Positions 11,200 to 21,019 of a DNA stretch of 64,000 nt are shown here, one piece after another. How positions within the stretch are numbered: the first letter of the stretch is position 1; each line of letters starts with the position of its first letter. A program made the translations under genes and the position numbers. The notes under the pieces were generated by a model, which saw only the letters and a list, made by a program, of their open reading frames with translations, searched no databases and was not told the DNA's origin. Origin of the DNA: Dugong dugon (lineage: Eukaryota; Chordata; Mammalia; Sirenia; Dugongidae); the NCBI GenBank assembly GCA_030035585.1, contig CM057461.1, positions 3,139,001 through 3,203,000 on the forward strand, read 5' to 3'.

Positions 11200-11992
11200 A
11201 TCCATGACACTACCTCCACCACCACTGTGACCATCTCCACCACCATGACCACCTCTACCACCACCACGACCATCTCTAACACCACCAGGACCACCTTCTC
11301 CACCACCATGACCATCTCCACCACCACCAGGACCATCTCCACCACCACCAGGACCATCTCCACCACCACCGTGAACATCTCCACCACCATGACCATCTCC
11401 ACCACCACCAGGACCATCTCCACCACCACCAGGAGCATCTCCACCACCATGACCACATCCACCACCACCATGACCATCTCCACCACCATGACCACATCCG
11501 CCACCACCGTGACCATCTCCACCACCATGACCACATCCGCAACCACCGTGACCATCTCCACCACCATGACCACATCCGCCACCACTGTGACCATCTCCAC
11601 CACCATGACCACATCCGCCACCACCGTGACCATCTCCACCACCATGACCACACCCACCACCACCGTGACCTTCTCCACCACCATGACCATCTCCACCACC
11701 ACCAGGACCATCTCCACCACCACCAGGACCACCTTCTCCACCACCATGACCATCTCCACCACCACCAGGACCATCTCCGCCACCACCAGGACCATCTCCA
11801 CCACCATGACCACATCCGCCACCACCATGACCATCTCTGCCACCACCATGACCATCTCCACCACCATGACCACCTCCACCACCATGACCATCTCCGCCAC
11901 CACCATGACCATCTCCACCACCATGACCATCTCCGCCACCACCATGACCATCTCCACCACCATGACCACCTCCACCACCACCATGACTAACT
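11200..11992. repeat. Minisatellite of 18/21-bp units with a 39-bp higher-order unit
   Basis: About 790 bp are built from ACCATCTCCACCACCATG (18 bp) and 21-bp variants ending CCACCAGG or CCACCGTG. Between about 11470 and 11665 they combine into a 39-bp unit (ACCACCATGACCACATCC followed by GCCACCACCGTGACC and ATCTCC) repeated about five times. All unit lengths are multiples of three and lack stops. Open frames therefore run through it in several phases: Thr/Ser/Met-rich on plus, and Gly/His/Asp-rich, Val/Met/Glu-rich and Trp-rich on minus. This is a repeat artefact rather than a gene. Confidence 0.96.
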
Positions 11993-12054
11993 CCAATACC
12001 ACCCGCATTGTAGAACCCATTCCCCTTTACAGCAAACATCTGCTCATTTTACAC

Positions 12055-12530
12055 ATAATTATTGAGTGCTTACTAGGTGCTAGGCCCTGTGCCTTCACTC
12101 ATCATCAATGACATTGATTACAATCCTAGCCAACTGTTTTTGCACACCTACTAGGTGCTAAGGAGCCCTGGTGGCACCAGTGATTAAGCTCTCTGCTGTT
12201 AGCCAAAAGATTAGTGGTTGGAGCCCACCCAGTGGCTCTGTGGAAGAAAGACCTGGCAGTACGCTCCCATAAAGATTATAGTGTAGAGACCCCTATAGGG
12301 CTGTTCTACTCTGTCTTATAAGGTTGCTATGAGTTAAAATTGACTCAATGACACCTAACAACAACAACAGCTAGGTGCTAGCCACTGTTCTAAATGATGC
12401 ACATGTCTTAACTCATGTAATCTTCAAACAACCCTAGGCAGTGGTTACTATTAATGTCCCCATTTTACAAACGACAAAACTGAGAGCCAGAGACATAGAG
12501 TGACTGCACTGGCCCAAGGCCTGGCAGAAA
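12055..12530 (-). repeat. MIR copies, one split by a SINE
   Basis: TTATTGAGTGCTTACTAGG (12060 on) is an antisense MIR 3' end. A second copy starts near 12140 (CACCTACTAGGTGC) and resumes after the SINE at 12371 with TAGCCACTGTTCTAA, then CCCCATTTTACAAACG, AACTGAGAGCCAGAG and GGCCCAAGGCCTGGCAG. Confidence 0.62.
12161..12370 (+). mobile_element. AfroSINE, long type, with target-site duplication
   Basis: AGGAGCCCTGGTGGCACCAG through GACACCTAACAACAACAACAG. The 10-bp flank CTAGGTGCTA (12151-12160) recurs at 12371-12380. The insertion falls inside a MIR. Confidence 0.96.
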
Positions 12531-13108
12531 ACAAACAACAAAAGTAAGCATGGAAACAGTGGGCAGGAGTGGCTGGTTTTAAAATAAACCCACTGAACTT
12601 CTCATTAACTTTCACGACGAAGGCCTGGATCTTTGTCCTGGACTCGGAATCGCCCATCCGTGCAACCCTACCCATGCCAAGCCCTGATCTCACTGAGTAA
12701 CACTGGGAAACGAAGCACAAAATAATCACCAAGAATCACATAAACATGTGAGCTCAGTGTAAACGCCAGGGTCAGCCAACCGCGTCTTCTACTGTGTTAA
12801 AAAGATGATGTTACTTCTCTCCTAGCAGCCTGGTTTTAAAATTGTCATTGAAGTTTCAACAATTTCAGTTCAAAAAATAAATAAATAGATAAATAAAATT
12901 CAAAAGTGAGGATTGCTATCATGCTCCTTATAGTTATTCTGCTTTATGATGGTGGACAGGAGAAGAGAAAGGAAACAGGAAGTTGTTTCTAGTTCTGATC
13001 CTTACAAGGTCAATTAGCATCATTGACTTGAACCAAAAATAATCCTTTTTTTGTTCATGTATTCACTCCTTCAATTATCAGATATTTATTGAGTTTCTAC
13101 GGTATACA
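12531..13108. other. Unique non-coding DNA
   Basis: No recognisable element apart from a short AAAT/GATA-rich patch at 12878-12898 and a trace of antisense MIR-like text (TATTTATTGAGTTTCTACGG) just before the next SINE. Confidence 0.35.
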
Positions 13109-13312
13109 AGGAGTGCCTGGGTGGTGCAAATGATTAATGTCATCAGCTGCTAACCAAAAGGTTATGGGTTCTAGTCTAGCTACAGGCATCTCAAACGAAG
13201 GAACTGGAGATCTATTTTCAAAAAAATCAGCCACTGAAAATCCTATGGAGCACAGTTCTACTCTGACATACACAGGGTCACCATGAGTAAGACTCAACTC
13301 AACAGCAACGGG
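13109..13312 (+). mobile_element. AfroSINE, type B
   Basis: AAGGAGTGCCTGGGTGGTGC, CTGCTAACCAAAAGG, AAAATCAGCCACTGAAAATC, GGAGCACAGTTCTACTCTG, then GGGTCACCATGAGTAAG and CAACAGCAACGGG. Confidence 0.86.
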
Positions 13313-13701
13313 ATGATATTTCAGATACTTCTGAGGATGCAAAAGTGACTTTGAATTACACTGAAACCCTGTTCTCAATAAGACCACATTCCAATGGAGG
13401 AAAAAAAAAAAAGCCTAAATAAACACAGCACAAGAGGTTGGTATAACAGTGCTGTGAGGAATGTAGAGGAATGCTTTCAGGATCCAGGACAGGGGAGACT
13501 ACCTCACCTTGGAAGTTAAGTTGGTTTGGGCTATGCAGAAACAGATGGGAAGGGCATATTTGAATGAAGGAACAGCAACAACAATGGCTCATGGCTACAA
13601 AAAATGGGTCATATTTGGGGAAAAAATGAGTATTTCCATTTATATGGGATCATAGGATATGTGAAGGGAGTTATTTCAATTAGATCCTTGATTATCAGGC
13701 T

Positions 13702-13906
13702 GTTGTTTTTCTTGGGTGTCATTGAGTCTATTTCCAGTCATAGTGACCCCATGTGACATAGTCAAACTGCCTCATAGGGTTTCCTAGGCTGTGATCTTTC
13801 CGGGAGCAGATCACCAGGTCTTTTCTCCCACAGCCCCTCCCTGGTGAGTTCAAACCTCTGATCTTTTGGTTAGCAGCCGAACTCTTAGTCATTGCACCAC
13901 CAGGGG
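13702..13906 (-). mobile_element. AfroSINE, long type, with 17-bp target-site duplication
   Basis: Antisense copy from GTTGTTTTTCTTGGGTGTC to GCACCACCAGGGG. It is flanked by TCCTTGATTATCAGGCT (13685-13701) and TCCTTGATGATCAGGCT (13907-13923), one mismatch in 17. It landed next to the 3' end of the antisense RTE. Confidence 0.95.
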
Positions 13907-13923
13907 TCCTTGATGATCAGGCT

Positions 13924-14462
13924 TGTTGTGGTTAGGTGCCATTGAGTTGGTTCTGACTCATAGTGACCCCATGTACAACAGAAAGAAACTCTGCCCAGTC
14001 CTGTACCATCCTCACAATCGTTGTTATATTTGAGTCCATTGTTGCAGCCACTGTGTCAACCCATCCCCTTGAGGATCTTCCTCTTTTTCCTGACCCTCTA
14101 CTCTACCAAGTGGATGCCTTTCTCCATGGCCTGGTCCCTCCTGATCATATGTCCAAAGTACGTGAGACAAAGTCTCTCCATCCTTGCTTCCAAGGAGCTC
14201 TCTGACTGTATTTCTTCCAAGACAGACTTGTTTGTTCTTCTGGCAGTTTATGGTATGGTCAACATTCTTCAGCAACACGGTAATTCAAAGGCATCAATTC
14301 TTCTTTGGTCTTCCTTATTCATTGTCCAGTTTTCACATGTATATGAGGTGACTGAAAATATCATGGCTTGAGTCAGACTCACTTCACCTTAGTCCTCAAA
14401 GTGACATCTTTGCTTTTCAACACTTCAAAGAGGACTTTTGCAACAGATTTGCCCAACACAAT
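13924..14462 (-). mobile_element. RTE LINE 3' end (about 540 bp)
   Basis: Antisense RTE beginning with the tail complement (GTTAGGTGCCATTGAGTTGG, CTGACTCATAGTGACCCC). It continues through the ORF2 C-terminal region: TGTCCAAAGTACGTGAGAC, TTCCAAGACAGACTTG, CATTGTCCAGTTTTCACATG, TTCAACACTTCAAAGAGG. Minus-strand codons include LFVLLAVYG-type antisense shadows. It is 5'-truncated and dead. Confidence 0.9.
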
Positions 14463-15149
14463 ACAATCAGGCTAAGATAAGGCTATGATCAGGCTAAGAA
14501 GATTGGTTATATTTTGTTCACTAGCCTTAAGAGTTTTATGATTTTTTGTGACCATAATCTGGGTGTTTCCTCTGACAGAAGGATGCAGTAGCCATGAGTA
14601 AAATGGGCTGAGAGAACATTGGCACCCAGCCATCTCCAGACAGGACGGCTGGCCCAGGCTTTTGCGGTTGCTATTGCTTAAGCAGAGAGGGTAATTTATT
14701 GACTCGTGTAATTGAAAATGCTAAGAAGAGGGACTCCTTGCAGACATGACTGAACTCAGGGGTTCAAAGAATGTGCCAGGGATCAGTGTCTCCACCTCTT
14801 GTCCTGCACCTTCCTCTGTTGACTGTATGCTCTGGTAAATTGTCTCCACATAGAACCAAGTACAGTCCCAACAGCTCCGGGCTTTCACGATGATTAGGAT
14901 GGATGGTCCTGGGAACGGAGAGACTTGGTTTTCTTTTACAGTGTCTGCGTCAATCCCCCAAGGGACCCTGATTGACCCACTGACCACTGGCCCTGCTCAT
15001 CATGTGCTATCCCTGAGCCTATCACTGTCTCCAAGGGGAGAAGCTCTTCTGATTGGCTGGTGTGGAGCATGTGATGACCCCAATAGTGGGAAGAGCAGGG
15101 CTTCATAGGAATCAAATGAATCAAGCAAGAGATACTTGCCCCCAGCGGC
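14463..15149. other. Non-coding; possible old repeat at 14650-15100
   Basis: Phrases such as GAGAGGGTAATTTATTGACTC, CCCTGAGCCTATCACTGTC and CTTCTGATTGGCTGGTGTGG suggest an old antisense repeat. The family was not resolved. Confidence 0.3.
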
Positions 15150-15513
15150 AGTTGTTGCAGTGTGCCTTCGTGTCAACTCTGACTCGTGACCTCACATGTT
15201 ACGGAGTAGAACTTCCCCATATGGTTTTCTTGACTATAATCTTTACTGAAGCAGGTTGCCTGGTCTTCCTCTTCCGGGGAGCCATGGTGATGCAGTGGTT
15301 TTGAGATCGGCTGCTAACCAAAAGGTCGGCAGTTGGAATCCTTCAGTTGGAAATCCTGTGAGGCAGTTCTACTCTGTCTTACAGGGTTGCTACTGAGTCG
15401 AAATCACCTTGATGGCAATGGGTTTGCTTGGGTGTTTGATTTCTCTTGCAGAGTGGCCAGTGGGTTTGAATCACCAACCTTTTGCTTAGCAGCCGAGCAC
15501 ACCACCTAGTCTC
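15150..15513 (-). mobile_element. AfroSINE interrupted by another SINE
   Basis: Antisense host in two parts. The 3' part (15150-15277) carries GTCAACTCTGACTCGTG and GGAGTAGAACTTCCCC. The 5' part (about 15440-15513) carries GTGGGTTTGAATCACCAACC and TTTTGCTTAGCAGCCGAG. The plus-strand SINE lies between them. Confidence 0.82.
15278..15439 (+). mobile_element. AfroSINE nested inside the SINE above
   Basis: GGGGAGCCATGGTGATGCAG, CTGCTAACCAAAAGGTCGG, CTACTCTGTCTTACAGGG, CTGAGTCGAAATCACC, then GGCAATGGGTTTG. The flanks TTCCTCTTCC (15268-15277) and TTTCTCTTGC (15440-15449) look like a decayed target duplication. Confidence 0.85.
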
Positions 15514-15589
15514 CTTCCAGCAGCAATTAGACCAACAAAAAGCCACTAAGTTTCCACTCTTCAAGCCTAATCTCTCAATTTTCCGTGTT

Positions 15590-15780
15590 CCTGTAGCGCT
15601 TTTTGAAGTCCTCAGTGTTGCTTATATCGTATTTCATCAAGATTAATTATGTGTCCATGTTTTTTCCCAGTAAGACCCTGAGATCCTTGGAGGCAGCCCA
15701 TTTCCTTGTTGATCTTGTATCTCTAACAGAGCAGCGTGCCTGCACCACATCAGATATAATGCGCATTTTGATGGAAAGTC
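15590..15780 (+). repeat. L2-like 3' end
   Basis: GACCCTGAGATCCTTGGAGGC, then TTGATCTTGTATCTC and AACAGAGCAGCGTGCC follow the order of the L2 3' end (ctccttgagggcaggg, cttgtatccc, cagcacagtgcc). It is weak and diverged. 15781-16371 shows nothing recognisable. Confidence 0.4.
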
Positions 15781-16497
15781 AGGAGGGTTTAGAGGGCAGT
15801 AGCCCTGGAGTAAAGTGTAAAGGAGGGATACAAAAGAAATAGGTTTTGTGCCCTAGAAAATCCCAGCCTGAGATTCTAATATCTGAAGAAGCTCCTCAAG
15901 TATAAAACACACTGTTAGGAAGTTGGAGGTCATATTACGAAAATGACAGCTGGGGACAGAACTTTAAGCTTCTTAGCAAGAAGCTATGGAGTGCCAGACC
16001 CTTTCCTTTCATTGTGCACTGACAGTGTAAACGTGGAAACCTTGGAGGAGTTCCCACCAAACGCAGCATTAGACATTCGTGGGGCTTATGGGGAACAGGC
16101 CAGGCCCAACCACTTACCTGGAGAAGTTTCTAGACTCCTGGTACAAGTGTGCCTACACATCCAAATATGAGGACTATCAAATCACTGACAGTCTCACTGA
16201 AGGTAAATATTTGGGTTCATTCTTCTTAAAACAAATAGAGTGAATATCTAGACTTACCAAATGGTAGAAGCACTTATGGCTTTATATGGCATTATTTAAG
16301 TTTTTTGGCTCTATTTAAACCCCTGGTGAAATATGTTTTTTTTAATATTTCTTTAATTATTCATATATCAGCAACAAATCTATTTTTAATGAACTTATTT
16401 TAGGAAAGTTTTAGATTTCCAGAGAAATTGCCAAGATAGTACAGAGAGTTCCCACATAACCCACACTCGGTTTCCCCCATTATTAATGCCCTATATG

Positions 16498-16704
16498 AGG
16501 AGCCCCTTTGGCACAATGGTTAAGGGCTTGGCAGCTAACGGAAATGTCGGTGATTCAAACCCACCAGTGGCTCCACAGAAGAAAAGACATGGCGACCTGC
16601 TTCTGTAAAGCTTATAGCCTGGGAAACCCTATGGAGCAGTTCTACTTTGTCATATGGGGTTGCTATGAGTTGGAATTGACTCAACAACACACAACAACAT
16701 ATTA
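16498..16704 (+). mobile_element. AfroSINE, long type, first of a tandem pair
   Basis: GAGGAGCCCCTTTGGCACAA, GATTCAAACCCACCAG, TATAGCCTGGGAAACCC, GGGGTTGCTATGAGTTGG, tail CAACACACAACAAC. A B-type SINE starts four bases later in the same orientation. Confidence 0.92.
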
Positions 16705-16707
16705 AAT

Positions 16708-16912
16708 GTGGAGTTACTGGGTAGTGCAAGCAATTAATGCACTCAGCTGCTAATCAAAAGGTTAACAGCTCAAGTCCATCCAGAGGTGCCTTGGAAGAAA
16801 GGCCTGAGGATCTACTTCTGATAAATCAGCCATTGAAAACCCTATGGAACACAGTTCTACTCACACACATGGCATTGCCAGGAATCAGAGGTGACTGGCT
16901 AGCAACTGCTTT
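16708..16912 (+). mobile_element. AfroSINE, type B, second of a tandem pair
   Basis: GGAGTTACTGGGTAGTGC, CTGCTAATCAAAAGG, CCAGAGGTGCCTTGGAAG, AATCAGCCATTGAAAACCC, GGAACACAGTTCTACTC, then CACACATGGCATTGCC. The tail is decayed. Confidence 0.86.
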
Positions 16913-17169
16913 TCTTAAATATTAAATATGGTAATCAATGAACCAATACCAATACATTATTAACTAGAGTCATACTTTATTTCAGTTTTCTTAGTTTTTA
17001 GCTAATGTCATTTTTCTGGTCTAGGATCTCATGTCTCCTCCTGGCTTTGACCGTGCCTCAGATGTCCCTTTTTGTTGATGACCTTGAGAATTGTGAAGAG
17101 TGCAGGTCAGGTATTTTGTAGACTGTCCTTCAATTGGGATTTGTCTGATTTAGTTTCCCACGATGATAC

Positions 17170-17638
17170 CAGGGCTTCGAACCAGTTCTTCCTTGTTCAG
17201 CCATAGTCAAGGAAGCATCTTCAGAATAGATCCAAATTTTTAAAAGATAAAACCGGCACAGGAAAAATTATGGGTCGAAGTCCTGCTAAAAACTTAATCT
17301 CCCTTTTAGAGAAAAAGGGCAGCATACCTATTGCATAGCAATAGAATCTCTTGCCCTCAGATTTTGAGCACAGGCCAAAGCAGTGCTGTCCTGCTCCAAG
17401 ATGGCAGCCAACTGCACCATTTTTAATGCATGTTGCTCTCCTACAGTCCTGCCAATAATCAAGCCTCATGTATCAGGCTCCTGAAAGGGCTCACTATACC
17501 TCTTCCAAGTTTCCCGTTCCAGGGCTTTGTCCAGTTCTAGGTACTATGCCGAATCTGACAAATCATAAAGCTTTGGGTCTGTTCTTGTTTTGCTTCATCG
17601 GCCATGAATGAACCAGTTTGAACCTGCTGGAAGCCCTG
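17170..17638 (-). mobile_element. hAT-like non-autonomous DNA transposon with 8-bp target duplication
   Basis: The left end is CAGGGCTTCGAACCAGTTC and the right end is GGAAGCCCTG, whose complement is CAGGGCTTCC, so the ends are inverted repeats. The flanks are GATGATAC at 17162-17169 and GATGATAC at 17639-17646, a perfect 8-bp duplication. Eight-base duplications and CAGGG-type ends are hallmarks of the hAT superfamily. There is no transposase frame in 469 bp. The interior matches the element at 50238-50912 in reverse, sharing for instance TTTCAGGAGCCTGA and GGGAGATTAAGTT. The family itself I do not recognise by name. Confidence 0.75.
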
Positions 17639-17646
17639 GATGATAC

Positions 17647-18104
17647 TGTAACCTGACCCTACTAATGCCGGTAAATTTCCATTAGCCCTTAAACTAGCCT
17701 AAGCCAGATTTTGTCCACCCTGCATGCACGGAAAGGCGAGATGTGACTGCTAACTGACCTCAACAGAGGATGCAGCAATAGGTGGAGTGAATTAGAAGGA
17801 GAATTATCACCGGGGCCCTATTCCAAAGCAAGAGGTCCGACAAGAACACATCACCTCCTATTTCCTGGCTGCCTTCTAGAATTTTCCCTCTGTCGTATGC
17901 CTGTGCAGCCACCATCTTGCTGCCCAAATCACATATAAGCCCTGCCCCCTGTAGCTTGGAAAGCCAGATCTGAGGAACTTCCTCCCTGCTCCTTGCTGTA
18001 AGCATTGCAGTAAAGTTACTTTCCCTTTCTCAAAGACCAGTGTCCAGATAATTGGAAAGTCTGAGTACTCTGGACAATGACCCACCTTCCTGGGTTCAGT
18101 AACA
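17647..18104 (+). mobile_element. Solo LTR of a class I-type endogenous retrovirus
   Basis: 458 bp starting TGTAACCTGACCC and ending GGGTTCAGTAACA, an imperfect inverted pair beginning TG and ending CA. It is flanked by ATAC at 17643-17646 and 18105-18108. A CATATAAGCC TATA-like box lies at about 17931, followed 75 bp later by an AGTAAA poly-A signal near 18009. A 4-bp duplication fits class I (gamma-like) elements. No internal viral genes are present, consistent with LTR-LTR recombination. Confidence 0.82.
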
Positions 18105-18644
18105 ATACTGGGGCTCTAGGTTTTTGGGAGGAAGACCAGAGGGGTAAAATGTCATTCTCATCAACAAGACTTACCACGGCTGACACTGATCATGATCACC
18201 TAGTGTTTGTCAGTTCTGCATTGCAAAGTTGTTCTTGTTTTTCTCTCTTTGCATTCTGTCCTCTGTGGCAGGCAGTCACTATGTGCACCCTACACTTAAG
18301 GTGTTGTGAGTTGCCCTCCAGCTCCTTGAGGGTGGACTATCTACATAAACTATTTGGAATTTTTCTGCACAGGAATTTTGCCTGTCCTCCCCCATTTATT
18401 TATTTATGCAATCATTTTGTTGTACAATGTTGTTAGAAACCAAGATCTGGTGGCAAGGTGTGTGCAATTCTCCTGGGATGTCATTGCTTCTAGGCCCTCT
18501 CAGCTAACACAAGAAAATATCTGTGTGTGTACTAACCCTTGTATATACATGTATCTATAAGTGTTTTTATACATAACCGTCTTTATTCTTATTAAGCTAA
18601 ACATTAGTTCATATTGTTGATCATTCTAGCCTCCCTTCTACGCT

Positions 18645-18960
18645 TATCTGTAATCTCCTGCACCAACAGGTGCCCATGCACAGTGGAAGGAAACACTGCC
18701 TTGGTCCTGTGCCATCCCTATGATCGGTTGTGGATCAGAACATTACCATCCATAGGATTTCATTGGCTGATTTTCAGAAGTAGACCATCAGTCTGTCTTT
18801 GTCTGGAAGCTCTGCTGAAATCTTTTCCACATCACAGCAACATGAAAGCTTCCACTGACGGACGAGTGGTGGCTGTGCATGAGGTAGGTTAGCCGGGAAT
18901 CGAACCTGGGTCTCTCATGTTGAAGGCGAGAATTCTACCACTGAACCACCAATAATTCCC
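18645..18960 (-). mobile_element. Long SINE with tRNA-Gly-like head (partial tail)
   Basis: The right end is the complement of a tRNA head. On the minus strand it reads GTGGTTCAGTGGTAGAATTC (A box), then GGTTCGATTCCCGGC (B box), as in tRNA-Gly. The body continues through CATGCACAGCCACCACTC and GAAGCTTTCATGTTGC. The 3' end near 18660-18720 retains GCACAGTGGAAGG and GGTCCTGTGCCATCC, shared with the RTE tail, but the final part is missing. Related copies lie at 43758-44082 and 60408-60739. Confidence 0.82.
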
Positions 18961-20460
18961 ACTTAACTTCTTCTTCATGATTATTAAAAACACACCAGTA
19001 GAGAATATCTTCACATGAACTGTATAAGGTTTTAGTTGTAAGCTGAGTATGCAGGAATTTGCTATATTATTCTTTATACTCTTTTGTTATGTCTAAAATA
19101 TTTCCGAATGTGTTTACAAAATGATATTTTTGCATGTACAGCTCTGACTCACTTTGTCAGGCTTCATCTCATTGTGCAATTTCGAGGGCACATGCTTGAG
19201 TCCCTCTCGCTGTTCACACCCAGAGTTTCTGTTGTTGCTGTTGTCTCACTGTTTTCAATCCTTGGCCCTGGACTTTGAAGTATGTATGGATCTTGCCTCC
19301 CTTTCATCTCAGCTGTGTGCTTTATCACGTATCTTAAAATAAATAAGTCATGCTCACCTCTTTTTCTGAACAGAGGATTGCTCCCACCTAGGGCCCTCAA
19401 CTTGTTCCAAGGCTTGGGGGAGCTTGGAGGTCTGACTGCTTTGTTGGGAGTAATTTTCAATACTCATGCTGATATTTCCTCCCCCAGGAATTTGAATAAA
19501 TAACACAGAATGCCAAGTGCGTTCTCTAGCTGAACAACACGGAGGAAAAAGTAAAACTAGAGATACCAAGAAAATGACTGAGCAGAGGGAGCACAACCCC
19601 GTGTGTTCTCCATCCATGGGATATAGGGCACGTTCATCTTCATGGTCAGCTGTTCATTACAATCAGCCCCTAGCAACTGTCAGTAGGTGGTAATGAGGAA
19701 AACTGGAGCACCATGGGTTGTTTTATGATGTTTAAATTAATTCCATCACACATTAATGCAGGCGGGCATCTTCTGTTCTCTAATTGATAATTGTGTACCA
19801 ATTAACTTAGTTCTGACGGTCATTCTCGGATTCTAAACATATTCCCTGAGTGTCTCTAGAAAATCAAATTCATGACACATTTGCCAAATCGCATGCTTGT
19901 TTCTCCAAGAACTCGGAGGCAGTTATTCACGTGGGATCGATTAGGTGATATTTCGTCAGCAGCTTCAATGACAGTTAAATGTTGATGGCTCAGGCATGTG
20001 TTCCTCCTGTCCTGAGCTTTCCTGGTGGGCGTGTCCAACCCTTTCTGGATTTCCATGGCCATCTCTCAATCACTGTGTCCAAACTGGACCTCAGGATCTT
20101 CCCAAACTAACTATGTCTCTTCTCGATTTCTCTGAATGGGTGGACACCAGCCCTCCCCTGGATCACTGCAGTGGGACTCCATCCCACTAACCTTGCCTTC
20201 ATCAGTCACCAGTCTCATCAACTCTTGCTCCCCTTAGCTGTCCCAGTGGCAGACTTGTGCCTGCCCCACTTTGCCTCTCTTTGCCAGATCCACATCGCTT
20301 CTCCTTGGGACATGTTACTGTCTAACTGCATAGTCAGACTCCGGAGTCTCTCTCTCCAGCCCTTTCTCCACACCGCAGCCAAGGAGCTTCTGAAATATCA
20401 CCAATACCCCTGATAAAATGCTTCTAGGCAGTTTGTTTCTTAAAAAGTCAAACATACACT
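18961..20460. other. Unique non-coding DNA
   Basis: No repeat family or exon pattern was recognised. Open frames of 60-98 codons on both strands overlap one another and carry no motif. Confidence 0.38.
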
Positions 20461-20890
20461 GTTATGGATTCAATTGTGTCCCCCTAAAATATCTGTTTGA
20501 ATCCTAACCCCTATACCTGTGTAAAGGAGCCCTGGTGGCACAATGGTTAAGTGCTTGGCTGCTAATTGATAAGTTGGTGGTTTGAACCCACTCAGAGGTT
20601 CCGTGGGAGAAAGGCTTGGTGATCTGCTTTTGTAAATAATACAGCCTAGAAAACTCTACGGGGCAGTTCTACTCTGTAACACATGCGGCCACCATGAGTT
20701 GGAATCGACTCGATGGCGCCTAACAACAATAACAGAAGATGAAATAGACAAAGCAGGACCTCCCCCAAGAGCCACACTTTGAATTTGGACTTCTAGCCTC
20801 CTGAAATGTGGGACAATAAATTTCCGTTCTTTACTGTCACCCCCTTGTGGTATTTGTGTTATAGCAGTGCTAAAAAAACTAAAGTATACC
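20461..20890 (+). mobile_element. MaLR/ERVL-like solo LTR, internally deleted, split by a SINE
   Basis: It starts TGTTATGGATTCAATTGTG TCCCCC and TGAATCCTAACCCC, and ends TTCTAGCCTCCTGAAATGTG, AATAAATTTCCGTTC, TGTGGTATTTGTGTTATAGC. This is the order of an MLT1-type LTR. No viral genes are present. Confidence 0.72.
20524..20733 (+). mobile_element. AfroSINE, long type
   Basis: AAGGAGCCCTGGTGGCACAA, GGTTTGAACCCACTC, CGGGGCAGTTCTACTCTG, GAGTTGGAATCGACTCG, then GGCGCCTAACAACAATAACAG. It is a well-preserved copy inside the LTR. Confidence 0.95.
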
Positions 20891-21019
20891 CCTGCCATAT
20901 GATCCAGACATCCCACTACAGGGTCCTTGCCCAAGAGAAATGACTACTTATGTCCATACAAAGACTTGCATGTATGTGAATGTTCCCATCAGTCTTACTC
21001 ATTTAAAAAAAAAAAAAAA

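Larger units (their letters stand above)
16372..18612 (-). mobile_element. Old L1M-type LINE 3' UTR, split by four later insertions
   Basis: Antisense segments lie at 16372-16497, about 16915-17169 and 18109-18612. They read TTTTAGATTTCCAGAGAAATTGCC, GTACAGAGAGTTCCCACAT, GGTCTAGGATCTCATGTC, GTCAGGTATTTTGTAGAC, GGGATTTGTCTGATTTAG, then (18109 on) TGGGGCTCTAGGTTTTTGGG, GGGTGGACTATCTACATAAAC, CCCCCATTTATTTATTTATG, AACCAAGATCTGGTGGC and CATTGCTTCTAGGCCCTCTC. This order is that of an old L1M 3' region. Two SINEs, a hAT-like element and a solo LTR interrupt it. Confidence 0.72.

Noticed and set aside
11100-12039. Open frames of 179-309 codons on both strands (Gly/His-rich, Val/Met-rich, Trp-rich, Thr/Ser-rich)
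   Set aside because: All come from one stop-free tandem repeat whose period is a multiple of three. Several frames on both strands are open at once, with no start context or family match.
14021-14371. 116-codon plus frame, and the overlapping 80-codon plus frame
   Set aside because: Antisense shadow of the RTE ORF2 end.
17647-18104. Idea of a nearby provirus
   Set aside because: Only a single LTR with matching 4-bp flanks is present. No gag, pol or env text occurs on either side, so it is a solo LTR.
18884-18955. A tRNA-Gly-like sequence on the minus strand
   Set aside because: A and B boxes are present, but the anticodon arm is altered, the acceptor stem is not closed and the sequence continues into a SINE body also found at 43758. 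It is a SINE head, not a tRNA gene.
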